From contig NC_067129.1 of NCBI RefSeq assembly GCF_021347895.1, positions 33,083,690 through 33,147,689 of the forward strand: DNA of 64,000 nucleotides. The letters run 5' to 3'. Shown in pieces: positions 1 to 10,145 of the stretch. Origin of the DNA: Acanthochromis polyacanthus (Eukaryota; Chordata; Actinopteri; Pomacentridae). The notes below the pieces were generated by a model that saw only the letters and a program-made list of their open reading frames with translations, had not been told where the DNA came from and did not search any database. Positions within the stretch are counted from its first letter, which is position 1, and every line of letters begins with the position of its first letter. The position numbers were made by a program, and so were the translations under genes.

Positions 1-159
1 TGACACAAAGGTAAGACTGTGATGTTGTATAAATTCTTCCAGTTTGACAGGCTTTTCATCCAGGAGACAAGTTTTCAATCTTTTTATTTTTCAGTTGCCT
101 TTTTATTCGGCTGAGGCACCAACACTATGTTGTTAGATTGAGGAAAACGTAGCTTTTTG

Positions 160-226
160 GTTGACAGTTCATAGAAAACATGAAACTGTCTGGGTGACCC
201 CAAACTTTTGAACAGTATCATATGTT
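160..226 (+). mobile_element. 3' end of 370-bp MITE family (copy D, fragment)
   Basis: The last ~65 bp match the 3' end of the MITE seen at 31173, 37982 and 43790: the body stretch 'gaaaacatgaaactgtctgg' followed by the terminal repeat 'gtgaccccaaacttttgaac'. The region to its left does not align convincingly, so only the terminus survives. This is a non-autonomous DNA transposon remnant. Confidence 0.75.
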
Positions 227-3200
227 TTCATTAATTACACATAGAAACTATCGCAGTATGGCCAGTTGTGTCAACTAAATCTTAACCCCGGAATCAGCCA
301 ACATGAAAGCAGCCTTCATTTTTAATCATTTCGGTGCATGCCCGTACCCACTGAAGTTCAGAGGTGAGATTAAGAACTTTCAAGACCGATCCTGTAAGAA
401 GCAACACCCAATTTAAATTTGGCCACCGTCCATTTTGAAGTACTTCCCTTGCACGGTAGCACTCTCCCCCCCGTGCTCTTGTAATGGTCTCTTGTGACCC
501 TTTAGCCTGAGGCTCATTTTGAGGAAAAGGAAGAAGTTGCAAGAAAACAAATCAGGCGAGTGGGGTGGATGCAGAGTAACAATTTGAGTTTTTTTTGTTG
601 TTGTTGTTTTTTTTTTTTAGCTAGTTTGAACCGACTTTTTTTCCTCAGATGCCGAGTAGAACTCAGCATTGACAGCTGGACCCTAGAAGATGAATTCTTG
701 ACGCGCAACTGAATGAATGTTGCCGAGCATTCTCTTGGTAGTGCAAATCATTTTTGATATTTGAGGCTTCTTCACCATTTTCTGGGTTACCAAGGCGATC
801 GATCCCAACTCACCTAGCATATAATTGGTTGGCTCAAAAAGAGGGATAGTAAATCAATAAAATGAATGGACATTGATAATGATGTGTTGATTCGAAAAGT
901 GTTTTTAATACTTCATAAAGTTATGATGAAGACGCTTGGAGTTTAGTTGTATAGGAACTTGTTTTCTTTTTTTTTTAGATAATACTGCAGAAAAACTATA
1001 AAAGTTAATGAAGATTCTTTATTCCTTGTTATGAAATATTGAGTTGGCAGTAGAGGATCAGAGAGAGTTGAAATCGACCTTCTGACCTCCCCCTCGGCGC
1101 CCTGATCCACATGTATGGTACCTTTCAGTGTCTCTGGGGAATACAAACACGCTTTATGCTTTTTCTAGTCTACACAGAGCAATCAGCTGCACAGACACAA
1201 GAGCCACCGGTTGTTTTTATCTACTTCCTCAGTTATTTGAAGCGAGGAGGAAGCCTTGTAAACACCTAGATGCACTTGTTGTGATGCCCAACAAGTCCAT
1301 CCATCAGTCCTGCACGTCCTCAATCACTATCCGTTAAAGGTCACAAAACTGAAAAGGTCATTAATAAAGTAAGTGTGCTGGAGGCTGCTTTTCTGTCTTT
1401 TTTTTTTCTTTTTTTTTAACCACTAAACAATCTCCACAAGTCTGATTTGGACTAAATGTGAGGATTAAGCAGCTGTAAAATCAATGAAATGATGCTTGAA
1501 AATTTGGTTTACTCCAGGAGTTATGTCACGTTCTGGTACGTTGAAGTAGCAGCAAGCTAAGTCACTTTGTGTGTTCTGACAATTCATTTCACTTTCTTGC
1601 ATCATTTTTCCTTACATTATCCCCTATGTCTGTCATTTTAAGGCATTCTGAAAAGATTCCTGCACTTTGTCTAACCTGCAAAAATACATTTATCAGCGAC
1701 ATTTCAGCGACTGACCTTCATCTAAATGGTTCGGCACAAAGGCAACCCATCTTAGAGAGGCAGTGGTTATAACTCTGCAGCATTTTAACGCTAACATGTG
1801 AAAAAATTTGTAATAAAATGCATAGAAATGTCATGCACAATGTACCCAAGGTGTAATATACTATTTATATGTTCCCATGATGGAACAGTCTGCTGCATAA
1901 TACCTCAGAATATGACATTTCTAACTGTTTTTCATGATGCTATGCTTCATTAATAAATAGCATCACAAATTTTAACATAAACAAAAGCTATTTATTAATA
2001 CTCATACACAAAACTGACTTGATATTTGACGTGTGCTCTCAAAATATTACAAAATAAGCATTTGGAACTTTATTGCAACAGCTTTTAAGTAGACATTTAT
2101 GACTGGAATTTGACCTGAAGCCTTCAAGTTGCTTCAGTTTATCATTCTGGATGAAAAACAAAAGGAGGAGTTAATCAGGTGCAATTGTGAAAGCAGCAGC
2201 TGATGCAATATTACTTATATTTGATGCAAGCTGTTGGAAATATTGCCTTTTACTTTGGCTAATCAGACAACAAACAGTGTTGTAGTTCAACCCACTCAGA
2301 AGCTGCCAAATACTGTACCTGACTACTAAGTTGTGTTCAAATCAATGCAAATTTACAAGTGATGCTACTGCAGTCAATATTAGAGATGTAAGCGTGTGTA
2401 TTTACTCCAGGCAAATGCATGTTTCTGCGAGTGAAAGAAGTTTGAGCCAAAAATTGACTTGGTCCATTCTTAGCAGCGAGTCTGATAGGGATTGCTCTAT
2501 TATTTCCATCAGTCTAGTGTTTTCTTTTTTCTGACTTCTTGAAAATTGATTTCTTTGTCTCCTGGTCATGAAAAAAGACAAAGACAAGTGAGGTTGTGGC
2601 AACAAAGGTTCTCGCAGTGACCCTGCCCTGGTGCATTCTCTGCACATTATTAGGGAAATCAGGATATAATTCTGGCCTGAGGGAGAGAAATCTGTGTTTT
2701 TGGGTTTATTTTAGTCGGGCAGGTCGAGAGGCACCACATATCAGAATCTTTTTTCATGAGACTCACAGAGATAGTTCATGATTCATTTGCAGTCAAAATG
2801 GGTCACGACATTTCCTGGCTGGTGATGTAACCCTGTTTGGAATAATGGTTCCACCGAAGCCCTGCAGAATTGAACTGTACCGTTGGGCAGTGGAATGTAT
2901 GGAACATTTACAGGTCGGTTGGAACTGACATCGGTGCGTGGGTGTGCTGCATGAATAAGTCCTCGTCCACATGAATGTGCACACAGGTGCTTAGTTTGGA
3001 CACTAGAACCAAGTGATGATGCCTCATCCTTTTGTTGTGTGCATGATTACATATAATCTGTTGTGCATTAGCGTACGCTTTAATATCCTGCGGCTTTAAT
3101 GTGACAAGACAAATCTGAGTGGGGAAAAAGTCCGGACAGTGATATGAAGTTTGACAACAAGTACAAAAAATATGTGCATCTTTAAATAAGTTTCCCACAG
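227..3200. other. Intergenic sequence, no feature recognised
   Basis: No exon, RNA gene or repeat is supported here. Short T-rich tracts lie at about 589-619, 967-977 and 1398-1418. Open frames in this stretch are under 100 codons, unrelated to anything I recognise and overlap on both strands, as expected by chance. Confidence 0.6.
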
Positions 3201-3267
3201 AGGTATTTGCATCTGGCTGAGCAGTTGATCGGCCTCACAGCTAGAAGATCCCCGGGTCATGTCCCGG

Positions 3268-3924
3268 TAGAACAGACCAGAATAACCCCTGGCCAAAGCA
3301 TACCTGGGTATAAACAGGGCTAGGCCAAAGTATACCCCTACAGGCCACAGTATACCCCGAAATATACTCTGGCCTAGGCCAGTTTATACCTGTTGACATG
3401 TAATAATTAATGCAATGTATTAAGTATGTTAAACTTTTTATTGTTATTTTGTGGGGTTTTTTTCCACAAAGGGTTATGCTCAGCAAGCAAGTCATTATGA
3501 AAGAACACTAGAATGTCTTTTTACAATAAAAAAGTTCAAACCAAAGGAAAAACTGAATTGAAAACCAAGAAAAGTTAAAGCAAAGCATTATGAAAGAACA
3601 TCCACATTGGCTGGTGTTGCTTTCAATTGTTTGTGTCTGACAGATTTCAGTATAGTGTCTCTTTGTATTGTCTTTGATTTGTGCTTAAACAAAAAGTGAC
3701 TTGCTCTGTGTGTAACAGGCCAGATTAAACCACCGACCAAAGTATACTTTAGCTTAGCCCAGTTTATACCCCGGGGGCTGAAATAGCCTAACTCAGAATA
3801 TACCCTTCCAGGCTCAAAGACAAGCCATGTAATATGAGACTACACCAATCAAATGAATTTTATCGTAATTTAAGCACAAATCAATGAAATGAAATCAAAC
3901 ATTTAAGGCAAAATAGCGCTGTAC
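3268..3924. other. Insertion between two SINE heads with repeated GTATACC motifs
   Basis: Blocks at 3275-3400 and 3722-3812 share motifs such as 'gccaaagtatacc', 'ccagtttatacc' and 'aatatac', partly in inverted order. A smaller repeat 'attatgaaagaacat' lies near 3494 and 3587. No open frame or known terminus was recognised. It separates two copies of the SINE head, so it may be an inserted element with a long duplicated flank, or filler formed when two SINE copies joined. Confidence 0.45.
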
Positions 3925-4101
3925 AGTGTGTTGGTGGTTAGCATTGTTGCCTTGCAGCTAGAAGATCCCTGGTTCGTGTCCCAGCCTGGGCCTGGGGTCC
4001 TTCTGCATGGAATTTGCATGTTCCCCCTGTGCATACGTGGGTTTTCTCCAGGTATTACAGCTTCCTCCCACAGTCCCAAAACATGTTGAGGTTATTTATG
4101 A

Positions 4102-4752
4102 CGCTTTTCCACTAGCACCTACTCAGCCAGACTCTACTCGACTCGATTTGTGAGGTTTTCCATCAGGATGTAGTACTGGTACTAGGTACTATTTTAGTAC
4201 CTACTTAGCCGGGGTTCCATGGGAGCTGAGTCAAGCCGATAATGTGACGTCTACAGAGTGCAGGCCACTGACTGGACATGGAGTGACGACACACAAGACC
4301 TGTGCCCTGGGCGAATGAAGAGGTCGAGACTTTTCTGTCTTTGGTGGCGGACCAAAGAATACAGAGGGAGCTGGACGGTGCGACTCGCAATGAGAAAGTT
4401 TATCAGGATGTCTCCGGGTGGATGGTCGCCCACAAATACAGTAGGACAATGAGGCAGTGTCGGGAGAAGCTGAAAAAGCTCAAAAGTGTCTGTCGGTCCA
4501 TCAAGGACCACAACAGCCGAAATGGGCCAAACTGGAGGTGTTGGAAGGGGTTTAGCCAAATCGACGGCATTTACGTGCACCGACTAGCAAGCAACAGGAG
4601 GGAGAGTGGCCTTGACTCCGCTGCTGCATTATTCAAGACAATGTTTGAGGAGGGTGAGTGTTTTGTGACTCCACCCACGATGAGGTGCTACTCAGTTGTA
4701 ATGGAAAACAACCTAAACCGAGTTGAGCTGAGTAGGTGCTAATGGAAAAGCG
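4102..4752 (+). mobile_element. Non-autonomous PIF/Harbinger element, 651 bp, TGA target duplication
   Basis: Terminal inverted repeats are visible: left 'cgcttttccactagcaccta' and right, as reverse complement, 'cgcttttccattagcaccta', extending about 26 bp. Trinucleotide TGA flanks both ends (4099-4101, 4753-4755), the 3-bp target size expected for PIF/Harbinger. It interrupts the SINE body. The interior carries the Myb/SANT-like reading frame of this superfamily but no DDE transposase, so it depends on another element. Confidence 0.85.
4302..4742 (+). pseudogene. Myb/SANT-like DNA-binding protein of Harbinger element (C-terminally truncated)
   Basis: PIF/Harbinger elements encode, besides the transposase, a Myb/SANT (trihelix) protein that in characterised members binds the element ends and helps bring the transposase to the nucleus. 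This frame reads 146 codons. Residues ~1-85 form a trihelix-type domain with tryptophans at 3, 40 and 78/81, an acidic first helix (EEVETFL) and a basic third helix (QCREKLKKLK, 52-61), typical of ZSCAN29-like/Harbinger Myb proteins. No in-frame ATG opens it: the only upstream one (4278) meets TGA two codons later, so the counted start is a GTG. From about residue 124 the frame runs into the right terminal repeat, so the natural C-terminus is lost. It is therefore a remnant, unless exapted. Domain call is confident, function in this copy is not. Confidence 0.8.
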
Positions 4753-4919
4753 TGAATGCAAGTGTGATTGTTTGTCGCTCTATGCAGCCCTGTGATAGAC
4801 TGACATGTCCAGAGTGTCCACTGCCTTCACTTTAAGTCAGCTGGAATAGGCTCCAGTTCCCCCGCTACCCTAATGAGAATTCAGCGGTGCATTGATCATG
4901 GATGGATGGTATTTGCATC

Positions 4920-5938
4920 CTCACTGCAAACGGTTTCACCAGAGCCTCCTTCCTTGACTATCCATTGGGGTCGTCTCAGGCGTGGAGACTCAACGGTGGC
5001 CCTCCAGTGACCTGAGGAGCGGCAGCTGTGACAGGCCGCTGACATGGCTGTCACTTGTCCTGACTGATGACAGACATGCGGCCTCTCGCTGCCAGCAAAC
5101 ATCTGGGAGAGCAAAGAGCCCGACACTCATCCTGACAGCCGGCGGAGGACGAAAAGCCACGAGGAAAGAGACGGAGGTGGCAGCTGTGATGTTCCCCTTC
5201 TGTAGTTGTTCTTATTGCATGTGTGTAAGACCATCTCAACATATCTGTGTTATTAGCTTCATGCCAGACGATTCAACTTGTCATATAAGCTGGAAAATCA
5301 CAGGTCTACCTAATAACGCTAATGACGGCTCTGCTCTCTTTAAGGTCCAGTGAGTCAGCCTCCATCTAAATGCATCTCAGCCATTGCTAATGTTAATAAT
5401 TACAGCGGCCATTTGTGCCCCGACGTGTCAACATGCACTGTTCTGGTGCAATAGAGGCTGAATTATCCAGTCTGAAATCTAAATGAAATTCATAAGAACA
5501 GGCTCCTAAACTGTCTCTCAGTCTGGGCAGCAGTGTAATGTGCTTCATCATACAGTAAAGAAGGATGAGAGGGTTTGGACATTATCAGTGTGATTGATAA
5601 ATGAGGTGTCCTGTTACGCTACAAGCTACAGTCAAAACTGACAAATTTGCCTGTATTTAAAAAATGTAAGGTGATGATAATAGGAGAGAAGTGCTCCCAG
5701 CTTTGCCTTGTCGCTCAGTCAAACTAAAAGTATTATCTGTGAGACAAAGCCTGTTGGAGAAAAAATACCACTGAGGAGTTGTGTGTGAATCATAGATATT
5801 GGATGTAGAAGATTATTGTTTCAGTTCCCAATTCAGCAGTGAGCTACTTACAGCATGACCTGACATGAGCTGCAGAACAAAGACAGGATCAGTTTGTTCC
5901 TCACATAGGGGGTGTTAATTATTAGATGGGGAGTTAAG

Positions 5939-5940
<2 letters not shown>
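4920..5940. other. Intergenic sequence, nothing recognised
   Basis: A GC-richer patch at 4980-5200 gives an open frame of 123 codons on the plus strand (4982-5353) and shorter ones on the minus strand, with no recognisable domain and no convincing splice or start context. No repeat family was recognised. Confidence 0.5.

Positions 5941-5942
<2 letters not shown>

Positions 5943-6030
<88 letters not shown>
5943..6030. repeat. Compound (TA)n(TG)n microsatellite
   Basis: About 14 TA units (5943-5970) are followed by 29 uninterrupted TG units (5973-6030). The run directly abuts the tail of an L2-type LINE fragment on the minus strand, a common place for microsatellites to start. Confidence 0.98.
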
Positions 6031-6034
<4 letters not shown>

Positions 6035-6085
6035 GAATAGAATAGAATGACTTCATTGATCCCCGAAGGGAAATTCAATTGTCTG
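6031..6085 (-). mobile_element. L2-type LINE 3' tail (fragment)
   Basis: Read on the minus strand it gives 'aatttcccttcggggatcaa' followed by 'tgaagt' and (ATTCT)n, the typical 3' end of fish L2-like LINEs. Only the last ~55 bp are present, as usual for 5'-truncated copies. Confidence 0.8.
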
Positions 6086-7870
6086 GTCTCGTCTTTTGAA
6101 TACAACCCTCTGAAACCTAAAATAGGGGTTTGAAAAGCATGTTGTCTTTACAGTTGACAGATTTGCTCTAAACCCCAAACTGCAAAGACAGAGAATCCTC
6201 AGATTTTCAGTTTTCCCAGGGTCCTTGAACTACTCATCTATGATGTGCCGTTCTGTTGGAAAATTTAACCAAATCAAAGCTTAAAATTGTGATAATTCAT
6301 CACAGTCACTTTATTCTACATGTCTCATTTCACATTTTGCAAAAAATGAATAATTTTCTTTCACCAGATTCTGTGAAAAACACAAAATTCTGCACCTGTT
6401 GGCACAACTGTGACTCAACAACTGACTCTGCTGCAACTGCAAAGGATTAATAATTCAGAAAACTGACTCAACTGCAACCGAAGGCAAGTTTGACAAAAAT
6501 TCATGGACTTCTCGATTGGACTGCAGGCAGTGTTTACACACAGCAAAGGGGAGACAAGCATAGAAACAAACAAAAAACTTAAGTAAAATAGAGTGGCTAG
6601 AGTCATTTTTTCCAGTGTTGGTTACAAGTTTCTCAAATTTTTATAAAATAAATAATCAAAGACATTGTACCTCTTTTCTTATGAGTTGTAGCATTATTAC
6701 TTTGTTTTTCTGCACAAACACAAAATAAATGAGAACATAGTTGCAAAAAAAGGGGGGGGGGGCAGAAACCGCTTCAGAGGGTTCAGAGAAGTAATTACAA
6801 TTCCTTATTGAAATAATATTAAATAAAATTTCATATCTGCTAGCATATTAGTGACTTTACTTGATGTTAGTATCATATCTCAGAGTACATTTTTAGGATT
6901 TTGCTACCGTTCTCTTTGTTTAGTTTTTGTGAATACATGTTGCATATTTCTAAATAAAGATGTTGAATTAATTTACCACACAGTAAATGAAGGAATGTGT
7001 AGAATTTGAGCAAGTAAAAGTTTAATGAACTAGAAGTTAATTGGCCTCGAGGCAGATTAATCTTGTCAGCTCACTTTAAAGAGAGCATAAGCCCAATAAT
7101 GCTAATGGTTTCCAAGCCAGTGTGCTGTATACATTATTGTCTTGGTCTCTAATGATAGAAAAGTTTAAAATTAAGGAGTGGAAAGAAGCATCCTGTAATC
7201 ACTCTTGAGCCAAATCTAATTCTACACATTTTAATAAAATGCATTTTTAAAGTGCATTAAGAAATTCTGAAAGGCAGAAAGTGGGCTGCAGTTAACACCC
7301 TGGTGCCTCTTTCGAACCTCATTGATCACACTAAAAATGACAATAATGAGGAGCAAACATTTTGTCAGTCCTTCATCAGCGGCTCTAAATGTCCGACCAA
7401 AGACGGATTGCCGGCGTGTCTGCGGGCTCTTAACCTTGGAAGAGCGTCAGTAGAGCTGCTTATCATTTTCACATTTACCCACATCTCCAGTGTAGGTGAA
7501 ACATCTCCCTTAACAGATGTGATTTTCTCCTCACTTTAATACATCTGACAAGTTAATGTGTCTGCACAGCTGCTGAGATGGAAACGAAAACTGCACACAA
7601 CTGTATCGAGGGTATTCGATAAATAAGTGGATTGTTTTTTTCTCTCTCTTGGAATCGCCTCCAGCTAACCGCTAATGAAATGGAGATTTCCAATATAGAG
7701 AAAGGAAGAAAGGGGAAATATATAGACGAAGAGTAATGCGATGCAGTGATGGACATTTCCAGATCAATAATGCTTTCCATGTGTGGGGAAAAAATATAAA
7801 AACAGGTGTGGGAGATGCTGAAGCGATTGGAGTCTGCTGGCATTTACAGCTAAATATATTGACACATTTT
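6086..7870. other. Single-copy sequence; candidate conserved block 7060-7560
   Basis: No gene recognised. A run of 11 G lies at 6752-6762. The 7060-7560 stretch has higher complexity and several TAAT-containing motifs such as 'ccaataatgctaatgg', the look of conserved regulatory DNA. That is inference only and requires alignment. Confidence 0.4.
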
Positions 7871-7876
7871 CCCAGG

Positions 7877-7894
7877 CAGCAGCAGCAGCAGCAG
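7877..7894. repeat. (CAG)6 microsatellite
   Basis: Six uninterrupted CAG units, not in a supported coding frame. Confidence 0.9.
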
Positions 7895-8799
7895 CTCTGA
7901 AGAAGTCTGATTTAAGAGTTTGAAAATGTCACAGAGTATTACTTAAGAATAATAACATATCATTGTGAACAAAATGTGCTGGCAAAAGAGAGAAACCTCT
8001 GAACTAAACCTCCAGAACTTCAATAAAATAAATATAAAATAAAAAAAAGGAGCACCTGGATTCCCAGCTGTCGTCGGGTTCCTTCAGAGGTGATGCTCTC
8101 AGTGCCGTCTGTCTCGGTCACGGTGCAGCAGCGTGGCGTGGACTTGCTGTACCCGCTAGGCTGGACAAGAAGCTCAAATATACTCTTTTCTGTTGCTTTT
8201 GTGCTGTATCACCGAGGTGAATAGGGTGACATTGGTCTTGGAGGTGAGAAAATCACTTTATTTGTCAGTGTTGGTGCGCTTTTCCTCTTTTTATGTAATA
8301 CCAAGTTTTGGCCGAGTTCAGTGCTGGCAGCGACAGTCACTTGATTCGTGGCTTTGTCCGTCTGTCGGTTTGTCCCTGCAGGGCTGCTGCCACGGCTTGT
8401 GTGGACACTTTTAGCTCTGTTACATCATGAATAAAGGGGGAGAGAAATTCAAATTTATTTGAAAATACACTGAATGTCACTGTGTAATATGTAATACTAA
8501 GGCTGATTGTAGGGGGATACGCAAGGCGACACCATCCTGCTCTGGGAATTCTCACAATCATCAGCTTTGGAAACTTGCATTTTCTACAGTCTGGTCTCTG
8601 TTCTGTTGATGGCACGTTTGCTGTTGTTTAAATACCTTTTAAATAGCAGTTAAACAATGTGAAATTTCAAATTCATCACAAAAAAGAGTCATTTGTATTC
8701 ATATGGTTCCATAGGCGCTCTAGTGATTTATATGAAACTGTCTTTACAGCATCAAATGACCAAAAACAGCATTATTTTCTATCAATTCAGTTAAAAGAA
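7895..8799. other. Intergenic sequence, nothing recognised
   Basis: Overlapping short open frames on both strands between 8190 and 8615, no domain recognised, no repeat termini seen. Confidence 0.5.
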
Positions 8800-10145
8800 C
8801 TTGATTTCCTGATTAATAACCTCTTTTAGATATTTGAAGGTTCATTCTTGTCTCCTAAAATCAAAATCAACAGTAGTGTAACATTGAAGTGCAACAAAAT
8901 TGCATAAGGAGGAGATTGGGGTTGATGGTTGGGCCAACAATGTCTTACTAGTTTGATTTCCTGATAAACAACCTCTTTCAGAAATTTAAAGGTTGACTCT
9001 TGTCTACTAGAATCAAAGGCAAAAGTTGTGTAACTTTACAGTGCAACAAAATCACATAAGGAGGAGGTTGGGGTTGATGATTGGGCTGACAGTGTCTGAC
9101 TAGCTTCATTTCGTGATAACCTCTTGTAGACATTTAAAAGTTGATTATTGTGTCTTTGAATCAAAGCAATAGTTCTGTAATATCATAGTGCAACAGAAAC
9201 TCATACAGAGGAGGTTGGGGTTGATGGTTGGCCTGACAGTGTCTGACTAGCTTTACTTCTTGATAAGCAACGTCCTGCAGACATTTAAAGGTTGACCATT
9301 GTCTCCAAGCATAAAAAGCAAAAGTAGTGTGGCATTACAGTGCAACAAAATCACATAAGGTGGAGGTGGGTGTTGATGGTTGGGCTGACAATGTCTTATT
9401 AGGTGATTTCCTGATAAGCAACCTCTTGTAAACATGTAATGGCTGACTCATGTCTACAAGAATCAAAGGCAGAAGTCGTGCAACATTATAGTGCAACAAA
9501 ATCGCAGAAGGGGGAGGTTGGGGTTGATAGTTGGGCCGTCAGTGTCTGACGAACGTGATTTGGTGATAAGCAACCTCTTGTTGACATTTAAAGGTTGACT
9601 GGTGTCTCCCAGCATAAAAAACAAAAGTTGTGTAACTTTACAGTGCAACAAAATCACAGAAGGAGGAGGTTGGGGTTGATGGTTGGGCCAATAATGTCTT
9701 ACTAGCTTGACCTCCTGATAAACAACCTCTTTCAGACATTTAAAGGTTGACTTTTGTCTCCAAGAATCAAAGGCAAAAGTAGGGTAGCATTATAGTGCAG
9801 CAAAAACTCACACAGAGGAGGTTGGGGTTGATGGTTAGGCTGACAATGTCTCACTAGCTTGATTCCCTGATTAGCAACCTCTTGTAGACATTTAAAGGTT
9901 GACCGTTGTCTCCCAGCATAAAAGCAAAAGTAGTGTGGCATTACAGTCCAACAAAATCGCATAAGGAGGAGGTGGGTGTTGGTGGTTGTTCTGACAATGT
10001 CTTATTAGGTGATTTCCTGATAAACAATCTCTTGTAGACATGTAATGGCTGACTCTTGTCTACAAGAATCAAAGGAAAAAGTTATGTGACATTGCAGTGA
10101 AACAAAGGAGAAAGTCGGGGTGGATGGTTGGGTCAGCAATGGCTA
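8800..10145 (+). repeat. Tandem array of ~151-bp monomers with four-monomer higher-order period
   Basis: The landmark 'ggaggttggggttgatggtt' or a close variant recurs near 8908, 9061, 9209, 9362, 9514, 9664, 9817, 9967 and 10105, spacing 148-153 bp, giving about nine monomers. Monomers four apart resemble each other most: those at 9362 and 9967 share 'ggtgggtgttg', 'gtcttattaggtgatttcct' and 'catgtaatggctgactc', and those ending at 9209 and 9817 share 'aactca.acagaggaggttgg'. This gives a higher-order unit of ~605 bp repeated a little over twice. Minus-strand open frames here are products of the repetition. Confidence 0.93.

Larger units (their letters stand above)
3202..4919 (+). mobile_element. 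Composite SINE/RTE-type retroposon with perfect 12-bp target duplication
   Basis: The 12-mer 'ggtatttgcatc' occurs at 3202-3213 and 4908-4919, exactly outside a SINE-type head (from 3214) and a (GGAT)n tail ending near 4907. Inside are two heads: 3214-3267 and 3925-4098. Both carry 'cagctagaagatcc' and a tRNA B-box-like 'ggttcgtgtcc' or 'gggtcatgtcc' motif. A body and tail follow at 4753-4907. The sequence is the same family as the complete 368-bp copy at 43223. Between the heads lies ~650 bp of foreign sequence, and between body halves a Harbinger element. The target duplication shows that everything between arrived as, or grew inside, one retroposed unit. Family name is from memory; the duplication is seen directly. 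Confidence 0.85.

Noticed and set aside
4258..4580. Frames antisense to and overlapping the Myb-like coding region (64-109 codons)
   Set aside because: Shadows of the Harbinger frame; no domain of their own.
4982..5353. 123-codon frame in a GC-richer patch as a host exon
   Set aside because: No recognisable domain, no convincing splice sites and a competing frame on the other strand; kept only as unassigned sequence.
9253..9962. Three similar minus-strand frames of 60-76 codons that look like a small gene family
   Set aside because: They are successive monomers of the 151-bp tandem array.
8800..10145. CRISPR-like regular repeats
   Set aside because: Whole 151-bp monomers repeat, with no unique spacers, and the organism is a vertebrate.
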